Source: Chersky-267 sp034666965 (GTDB lineage: Bacteria; Chloroflexota; Limnocylindria; Limnocylindrales; CSP1-4). Taken from it: DNA of 11,784 nt. The stretch is from positions 1 to 11,784 of the forward strand of contig JAXDKT010000017.1 of the NCBI GenBank assembly GCA_034666965.1. The letters are read 5' to 3'. The notes under the pieces were generated by a model, which searched no databases, was not told the DNA's origin, and worked only from the letters and a program-made list of their open reading frames with translations. Below are positions 7,421 to 11,784 of this stretch, piece by piece (the stretch's first letter is position 1; each line of letters starts with the position of its first letter). A program made the translations under genes and the position numbers.

Positions 7421-7873
7421 CTAAACGGTCCGGGTCTCCTCCGCCTGGCGGTCCGCGACGATCGTCGTGCAGGTCGGGCAGTACCAGCGCGCCTCCAGCG
7501 GCGTTCCGCAGGTCGCGTGGCGCAGCGGCTCGTGGCCGCCCTCGCGGCCCACGTGACGAGCGCCCCAGTCGGCCAGGAGTCGGAGGGCGCTGGCCAGGTC
7601 GCGGCCCTCGGCCGTGAGCGAGTACTCCATCCGCGGCGGCCGCTTGCTGTAGGGCGTGGCCCGGACGATGCCCTCGCGCTCGAGGCGACGGAGCCGGTCG
7701 GTGAGGATGCTTGGGGCGATTCCGGGTAGCGCGTCGCCGAGCTCGTTGAACCGGCGCGAGCCGTCGAGGAGCGCCTCCACGAGCAGGAGGCTCCAGCGAT
7801 CGCCGACACGATCGAGGGCGACGGCCAGCGAGGACGCGGGCGCGGGCTCCGACGGGTCAACCATCGGGGCCAT
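7421..7873 (-). CDS. HxlR-family winged-helix transcriptional regulator with C-terminal cysteine cluster
   Basis: A 150-residue protein from ATG 7873 (an ATG at 7864 and a TTG at 7912 are alternatives; none has a clear ribosome-binding site). Residues 17-95 are a textbook HxlR winged helix: DRVGDRWSLLLVEALLDG, RRFNELGDALPGIAPSILTDRL, LEREGIV, then the wing SKRPPRMEYSLTAEGRDL. After the dimerisation helix, residues 122-135 hold C122 and a CPTC motif (C132, C135), suggesting a small zinc or redox site; several HxlR proteins sense electrophiles or oxidants through cysteines. It is divergent from the protease pair, with a palindrome between them, so likely regulates them and itself. The effector is unknown. 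Confidence 0.93.
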   Translation of the reverse strand: MAPMVDPSEPAPASSLAVALDRVGDRWSLLLVEALLDGSRRFNELGDALPGIAPSILTDRLRRLEREGIVRATPYSKRPPRMEYSLTAEGRDLASALRLLADWGARHVGREGGHEPLRHATCGTPLEARWYCPTCTTIVADRQAEETRTV

Positions 7874-7930
7874 GGTAGGCCAGGGGAGTGCTCTCACGAA
7901 GACGCTTGCCAACCTCGCATGACAGTAGTA

Positions 7931-7940
7931 ACTTGCAAGT
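7931..7940. promoter_or_regulatory. Palindromic operator candidate in the hxlR-protease divergent promoter
   Basis: ACTTGCAAGT is a perfect 10-bp palindrome inside TAGTAACTTGCAAGTCAATA, with partial symmetry beyond the core. On the minus strand TTGACT (7943-7938) overlaps it as a possible -35 for the regulator. On the plus strand a possible -35 (ATGACA, 7919-7924) and -10 (AATAGT, 7942-7947, 17-bp spacer) would place the palindrome in the promoter spacer. HxlR proteins bind such dyads as dimers. The promoter boxes are weak matches. Confidence 0.55.
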
Positions 7941-8011
7941 CAATAGTCTATCGTCCGAGGCAACCATCCGCCGAAGGCACCCAGCAACACGACAGGGAGC
8001 GACCAACTGAC

Positions 8012-8908
8012 ATGAGCGCGATCGAGGAATTCCAGGCGGCGATCCAGGGCGTCGCCACGAAGATCGGCCCGTCGGTCGTCGGGATCGGCCGGCATCTGCG
8101 CGGCTCGGGGGTCGTCATCGGCGACGGCCGGGTCCTGACCAATGCCCACAACGTCCGCGGCGAGCAGGTCACCGTCACCTTCGCCGACGGGCGCTCGACG
8201 GCCGGCCGGCTGGCCGGGATCGACGTCGACGGCGACCTCGCGGTGATCGAGGTCGATACCGCCGGCGCCAAGCCGCTGGCCTGGGGCGCGGGCGACAGCC
8301 TCGCGACCGGCGCCGCGGTCTTCGGCGCGGCGGCCTCGCCGGGCGGCGGTACCCGGGTCACCTTCGGGACGGTCTCGGCGGTCGCCCGAGCCTTCCGCGG
8401 ACCCGGTGGCCGCCAGATCGGCGGGAGTGTCGAGCACACGGCGCCGCTCGCCCCGGGCTCGTCCGGCGGCCCGATCGTGGACGCCAAGGGCCAGTTCCTC
8501 GGCCTCAACACCAACCGACTGGGTGAGGGCTTCTACCTCGCCGTGCCCGCGGACGATGCGCTCCGCCAGCGGGTCGACGCCCTCGGCCGCGGCGAGCGAG
8601 TCGAGCGACCGCGGCTTGGCGTGTCGATCGCCCCGGCCCACGTCGCGCGTCGGCTCCAGCGGTCGGTCGGCCTGCCCGAGCGGGACGGTCTGCTCGTGCG
8701 GGACGTCGAGGACGACAGTCCGGCGGCACGGGCCGGGATCGCCCAGGGCGACCTGATCGTGTCGCTTGCGGGCAAGGCGATCTCCGACGCCGATGAGCTC
8801 CTCGAGGCGATCGCCGCGGCCGGCGACTCGTATGAGGTCAAGATCGTGCGCGGAACCGAGGAGCGGACGGTCATCGTCGGCGGTGCCGCTGCCTCCGGCG
8901 AGGCGTAG
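8012..8908 (+). CDS. Trypsin-like serine protease with PDZ domain (HtrA/Deg-like), first of a pair
   Basis: A 298-residue protein from ATG 8012, with AGGGAG at 7994-7999 upstream. A longer frame back to 7919 would translate the operator and is less likely. The protease domain covers about 15-190, with H46 (VLTNAHNV), D75 (DGDLAVIEV) and S151 (APGSSGGPIVD) as a complete triad. A PDZ domain follows (about 200-290; RLGVSIAPAHV, DSPAARAGIAQGDLIVSLAG). There is no signal peptide or membrane anchor, unlike most HtrA proteases, so it is predicted cytoplasmic. The next gene, 10 bases downstream, is a diverged paralogue. Probable role: protein quality control or regulated cleavage under HxlR control; substrates unknown. 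Confidence 0.93.
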   Translation: MSAIEEFQAAIQGVATKIGPSVVGIGRHLRGSGVVIGDGRVLTNAHNVRGEQVTVTFADGRSTAGRLAGIDVDGDLAVIEVDTAGAKPLAWGAGDSLATGAAVFGAAASPGGGTRVTFGTVSAVARAFRGPGGRQIGGSVEHTAPLAPGSSGGPIVDAKGQFLGLNTNRLGEGFYLAVPADDALRQRVDALGRGERVERPRLGVSIAPAHVARRLQRSVGLPERDGLLVRDVEDDSPAARAGIAQGDLIVSLAGKAISDADELLEAIAAAGDSYEVKIVRGTEERTVIVGGAAASGEA

Positions 8909-8918
8909 GACCGGGATC

Positions 8919-9908
8919 ATGGTCACGGAACGCGTCGCCGAAGAGATTGCCGAGGTCCTCGACCCCGAGGTCCTCGACGCCGAGGTCCTCGACGCCTACT
9001 CGCGGGCGGTCAGCTCGGTTGCCGAGCGGCTGATCCCATCGGTCGCGAGCCTGCGAGTCGGTCGCTCGGGTAACGGCTGGCAGGGGACCGGGGCGGGCTC
9101 GACGGTCGCGTTCACCCCGGACGGCTATCTCGTCACGTCCGCCCACGTCGTGGTGGGCGCCGAGAAGGGGACCGCCACGTTCGTCGACGGCAACGAGCGC
9201 GAGTTCCGGGTGGTCGGCCGCGATCCGCTCTCCGACCTGGCCGTCATCCGCGTCGACGGTCCGACGATCGCGGCACCCTTCGGGGACGCGGCACGGCTCA
9301 AGGTCGGCCAGCTGGTCATCGCCATCGGCAACCCGCTCGGTTTTGCCGGGACGGTGACCGCGGGCGTCGTCTCGGCGCTCGGCCGGTCGATGGCGTCGCG
9401 CGACGGCCGGGCAAACCGGATGGTCGAGAACGTGATCCAGACGGACGCGGCGCTCAACCCGGGCAATTCCGGCGGCGCGCTGGCCGACTCGGCCGGTCGG
9501 GTGATCGGGATCAACACCGCCGTCGCGGGGATCGGGCTCGGCCTGGCCGTGCCGATCGACGCGGCCACCGAGCGGATCCTCGGCGCCCTGGTCCACGACG
9601 GGCGGGTCCGTCGGGCGTTCCTCGGCGTGGTCGGCGGCACACGGCCGCTCCCGCCTCAACTTGCCCACGAGCTCGGCCGGATGCGGGCGCTCGAGGTCGT
9701 CCAGCTTCTCGACGGGAGCCCCGCGGCCGCCGCCGGCGTCCGGACCGGCGATCTCATCCTGGAGCTCGACGGGCGGACGATCGAGGGCGTCGCCGACCTC
9801 CAGCGGCTCCTCGACGATCAGATCGTCGGGCGGCTCGTCCCGCTCCGGATCTCGCGCGACGGACGATCGATCGAGCTGCCGCTCACGCCGGTGGAGCTGC
9901 TGGCCTAG
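8919..9908 (+). CDS. Trypsin-like serine protease with PDZ domain (HtrA/Deg-like), second of a pair
   Basis: A 329-residue protein starting at ATG 8919, 10 bases after the previous stop, with AGGA at 8907-8910, so the two form an operon. The catalytic triad is complete: H76 (LVTSAHVVVG), D106 (DPLSDLAVI) and S184 (ALNPGNSGGALAD), the last matching the HtrA consensus more closely than the first paralogue. The PDZ domain spans about 233-320 (AFLGVVGG, DGSPAAAAGVRTGDLILELDG). The N-terminus has no signal peptide; residues 12-26 hold three copies of a five-residue unit (E/A)EVLD(P/A), probably part of an acidic helix. The two paralogues may form mixed oligomers; that is inference. Confidence 0.94.
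   Translation: MVTERVAEEIAEVLDPEVLDAEVLDAYSRAVSSVAERLIPSVASLRVGRSGNGWQGTGAGSTVAFTPDGYLVTSAHVVVGAEKGTATFVDGNEREFRVVGRDPLSDLAVIRVDGPTIAAPFGDAARLKVGQLVIAIGNPLGFAGTVTAGVVSALGRSMASRDGRANRMVENVIQTDAALNPGNSGGALADSAGRVIGINTAVAGIGLGLAVPIDAATERILGALVHDGRVRRAFLGVVGGTRPLPPQLAHELGRMRALEVVQLLDGSPAAAAGVRTGDLILELDGRTIEGVADLQRLLDDQIVGRLVPLRISRDGRSIELPLTPVELLA
8952..8996 (+). repeat. Three 15-bp tandem repeats coding EVLD(P/A)
   Basis: GAGGTCCTCGACCCC (8952-8966) is followed by two copies of GAGGTCCTCGACGCC (8967-8981 and 8982-8996). They are in frame in the second protease gene, each adding EVLDP or EVLDA. Near-identity at DNA level indicates a recent slippage-type expansion. Confidence 0.85.
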
Positions 9909-9927
9909 GGTTCCGGGCGCCCGCCCC

Positions 9928-10001
9928 GTCGCCGGCGTTTGGCCGCCCGCGTCGCCGGCGTTTGGCCGCCCGTCGTTTGGCCGCCCGTCGTTTGGCCGCC
10001 C
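9928..10001. repeat. Direct-repeat array in the protease-oxidase spacer
   Basis: Two identical 21-bp units made of GTCGCCGGC followed by GTTTGGCCGCCC lie at 9928-9948 and 9951-9971. Two identical 15-bp units GTCGTTTGGCCGCCC follow at 9972-9986 and 9987-10001. All four share a core GTTTGGCCGCCC, so the array arose by duplication with a 6-base length change (GCCGGC present or absent). It ends about 66 bases before the next start codon. It is probably a minisatellite; a protein-binding role is possible. Confidence 0.85.
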
Positions 10002-10032
10002 CGTCGCCGCCGTCGTCGGCCGCCCGCGTCGC

Positions 10033-10061
10033 TTCCGTGGCCCGGGTGGTGCCAGTATCCT
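10033..10061 (+). promoter_or_regulatory. Probable promoter of a leaderless mRNA for the FAD-linked oxidase
   Basis: TATCCT at 10056-10061 is a good -10 hexamer and ends 6 bases before the GTG start at 10068, placing the transcription start at or next to the start codon. TTCCGT at 10033-10038, 17 bases before it, is only a weak -35 box. No Shine-Dalgarno sequence precedes the GTG, as expected of a leaderless transcript. Confidence 0.5.
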
Positions 10062-10067
10062 GACCAC

Positions 10068-11480
10068 GTGTCCGCGCCACCCGTATCGGTCCGCACCGCG
10101 TTCCTCGACGCCGTCCGCGCCTCGCTGCCGGACCTGCGCCTGCTGACCGACGACATCGACCGCGAGTCGTACCGCCGCGACGAGACCGCCTACCTCGAGC
10201 CGCCACTGCCGATCGCGGTGGCCCTGCCGACCGAGACCGCCCAGGTTGCCGAGCTGGTCCGGCTCGCCGCCGCCCACCGCATTCCGGTCGTGCCCCGCGG
10301 CGCCGGGACCGGGCTGAGTGGCGGCGCGGCCGGGGTCGACGGCGGGCTGACGATCGCCTTCACCGGGATGGACCGCGTCCTCGAGATCGACCGGGCCAAC
10401 CTGGTGGTGGTGACCCAGCCCGGCGTGGTCAACGCGGATCTCAAGAAGGCCGTCGCCGCGGAGGGCCTGTTCTACGCGCCGGATCCGGCCAGCTACGAGA
10501 CGTGCACGATCGGTGGCAACCTCGGCACCAACGCCGGCGGGCTGTGCTGCGTCAAGTACGGGGTGACCCGCGACTCGGTGGTCGGGCTCGAGATCGTGAC
10601 CGCCGACGGCTCGGTCGTGCGGCTCGGCTCGCGGACGACCAAGGACGTGGCCGGCTACGGGTTGATCCCGCTCATCGTCGGCAGCCAGGGCACCCTGGCC
10701 GTCGTCACCGAGGCGACCCTCCGGCTGCGCCCGACCCCGCCGCCGAAGGCCACCCTGATCGCCTTCTTCCCGTCGCTCGATGCCGCCGGACGGGCGGTCT
10801 CGGGGCTGACCGAGGCGGGGGTCGAGCCGTGCACCCTCGAGCTGATGGATCGGACCACGATCCGGGCGGTAGACGACGTTCACAAGCTGGGCCTCGACCG
10901 CGACGCGGCGGCGATGCTCATGATCGAGTCGGACCTGCCGGGGGTTGCCGCGGGTGTGGCCCTCGAGACGGCCGCCCAAGCGTGCGACGCGGCCGGTGCC
11001 ACGGCCAGCGTCATCGCCGCCGACCCGCAGGAGGCCGACTGGCTACGTCAGGCGCGGCGGATGGCGTTCCACGCGATGGAGCGGCTCGGGGTCGCGCGGA
11101 TGGAGGACGTCGGCGTGCCCCGCGGCCGCGTGCCCGAGCTGCTCGCGGCGATCGAGCGGGTGGCCGCCGAGCAGGGCCTGGTGATTGCCACCTTCGGCCA
11201 CGTCGGCGACGGCAACCTCCACCCGAACATCATCCTCGACCGCGAGGACCCCGACGGCGCGGCCAAGCTCGGGCGAGCGACGGACGCCCTCTATCGCGCC
11301 GCAATCGAGCTGGGCGGCACGGTCACCGCCGAGCACGGCATCGGCCTGGCCCGGCGCGGCTACCTCGAGCTCCAGCGCGGTTCCGGCGCGGTGGCCATGA
11401 TGCGCGCGATCAAGACCGCCCTCGACCCGCTGGGCATCCTCAACCCCGGCAAGGTCCTGCCCGAGGGGCCCGTGGCGTAG
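10068..11480 (+). CDS. FAD-linked oxidase, glycolate oxidase GlcD / D-lactate dehydrogenase type
   Basis: A 470-residue flavoprotein. GTG 10068 is chosen because the FAD_binding_4 fold begins soon after and a -10 box sits just upstream; the open frame back to 9939 only translates the repeat array. The FAD-binding domain (45-235) has VPRGAGTGLSGG (75-86), TIGGNLGTNAGG and GLIPLIVGSQGTLAVVTEAT. The FAD-oxidase C domain carries the metal/substrate motif GHVGDGNLHPN (about 376-386), EHGIGLARRGYLE (from 422) and the closing GILNPGKVLP. The family oxidises 2-hydroxy acids (glycolate, D-lactate, D-2-hydroxyglutarate), passing electrons to an Fe-S partner or cytochrome. No glcE or glcF neighbour is visible on the available side, so the substrate is undecided. 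Confidence 0.93.
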   Translation: MSAPPVSVRTAFLDAVRASLPDLRLLTDDIDRESYRRDETAYLEPPLPIAVALPTETAQVAELVRLAAAHRIPVVPRGAGTGLSGGAAGVDGGLTIAFTGMDRVLEIDRANLVVVTQPGVVNADLKKAVAAEGLFYAPDPASYETCTIGGNLGTNAGGLCCVKYGVTRDSVVGLEIVTADGSVVRLGSRTTKDVAGYGLIPLIVGSQGTLAVVTEATLRLRPTPPPKATLIAFFPSLDAAGRAVSGLTEAGVEPCTLELMDRTTIRAVDDVHKLGLDRDAAAMLMIESDLPGVAAGVALETAAQACDAAGATASVIAADPQEADWLRQARRMAFHAMERLGVARMEDVGVPRGRVPELLAAIERVAAEQGLVIATFGHVGDGNLHPNIILDREDPDGAAKLGRATDALYRAAIELGGTVTAEHGIGLARRGYLELQRGSGAVAMMRAIKTALDPLGILNPGKVLPEGPVA

Positions 11481-11508
11481 CGCCGGGGATCCGCGGCGGC
11501 TCGGCTCG

Positions 11509-11784
11509 TCCCACGGCCCGACGCCCAACCCGGCTCCGCGGCCCAGCCGCATCCCGACCCTCGGCTGGCTGGCTCACCAGGCGTACCAACGGGCGGAGGA
11601 GCGGGCGCTTGAGCCGGTGGCGCGTTGGAATTCGTCCCGAGGTGAGCGTGGCCCGGGATGAATTCCAAGGCGCCACCGGCTCAAGCGCCCGCTACTCCGC
11701 CCGTTGTTACGCCTGGTGAGCCAGCCAGCCGAGGGTCGGGTTGGGGCTGGGCCGCGGTGCCGGGTTGGGCGTCGGGCCGTGGGA
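11509..11784. repeat. 131-bp inverted repeat (foldback) with 14-bp centre, reaching the window end
   Basis: The arm at 11509-11639 matches the reverse complement of 11654-11784 without gaps and with 7 mismatches (left-arm positions 11535, 11549, 11552, 11586, 11599, 11624 and 11634), about 95% identical. The centre is 11640-11653. The outermost bases, TCCCACGGCCCG, still pair at the window edge, so the repeat may continue beyond. It begins 28 bases after the oxidase stop codon. No believable protein is encoded within it. It may be a MITE-like element, an inverted duplication or a very large terminator hairpin. Confidence 0.92.

Noticed and set aside
7919..8011. Start of the first protease at 7919
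   Set aside because: It would translate the palindromic operator region, and the added residues show neither a signal peptide nor any fold; ATG 8012 has a purine-rich site upstream.
9928..10001. Repeat array considered as a CRISPR
   Set aside because: Units are 15-21 bp and directly adjoining, with no spacers and no cas genes nearby.
9939..10067. Extension of the oxidase N-terminus back to 9939
   Set aside because: The added residues (WPPVVWPPVVWPP, then poly-Arg) translate the repeat array and would overrun a good -10 box.
8871..10979. A 702-codon open frame on the minus strand across the second protease and the oxidase
   Set aside because: It is the antisense of two well-supported genes, is extremely rich in Arg, Gly, Asp and Pro, and crosses the repeat spacer. 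Such long shadow frames are common in high-GC DNA.
11360..11668. Small minus-strand frames across the terminal palindrome
   Set aside because: Pro/Ala/Arg-rich low-complexity sequence, overlapping the oxidase end and the repeat arm; no ribosome-binding site or recognisable family.

Overview
This is a high-GC bacterial window whose main genes have strongly GC-ending codons. The triple surface repeat ending in FDVTGYF, the PKD domain, signal-less HtrA-like proteases and a likely leaderless GTG-started gene suggest a soil or freshwater Chloroflexota (Limnocylindria-like) or an actinobacterium. That placement is inference from gene style only; no marker gene is present.

Layout. (1) Positions 1-1314, minus strand: the 3' end of an RHS/YD-repeat polymorphic toxin gene. 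It carries the RHS core terminus, a hydrophobic glycine-rich linker and a PD-(D/E)xK nuclease-like toxin tip. Nine bases after its stop lies a small, window-truncated gene that is most simply its immunity gene. (2) 1315-2666: a complete IS3-family insertion sequence (orfA, orfB, A_AAA_AAG frameshift site, imperfect inverted ends). It interrupts the RHS gene, and the flank beyond it is not recognisable RHS. (3) 2667-3024: gene-poor debris. (4) 3025-6050: a large secreted protein (signal peptide, propeller-like N-terminal half, PKD domain, three 125-residue repeats), overlapping by 4 bp a small membrane protein. (5) 6097-7180: a VOC/glyoxalase-fold protein (plus) and a DUF1801-type protein (minus). 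(6) 7421-9908: an HxlR-type regulator (minus) divergent from two consecutive trypsin-like serine protease/PDZ genes (plus), with a perfect 10-bp palindrome in the shared promoter region. (7) 9909-10067: a GC-rich spacer with a 15/21-bp direct-repeat array, then a likely leaderless promoter for (8) a GlcD-type FAD-linked oxidase, 10068-11480. (9) 11509-11784: a nearly perfect 131-bp inverted repeat with a 14-bp centre that reaches the window edge.

Functional links. The toxin tip and its neighbour form a toxin/immunity pair that has probably lost its delivery body through the IS. The HxlR regulator probably controls the protease pair, and perhaps itself, through the intergenic palindrome. The secreted repeat protein and the membrane protein are translationally coupled. 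The most unexplained object is the terminal foldback, which looks more like a MITE-like or inverted-duplication DNA element than a conserved RNA hairpin because its arm mismatches are almost all non-compensatory.
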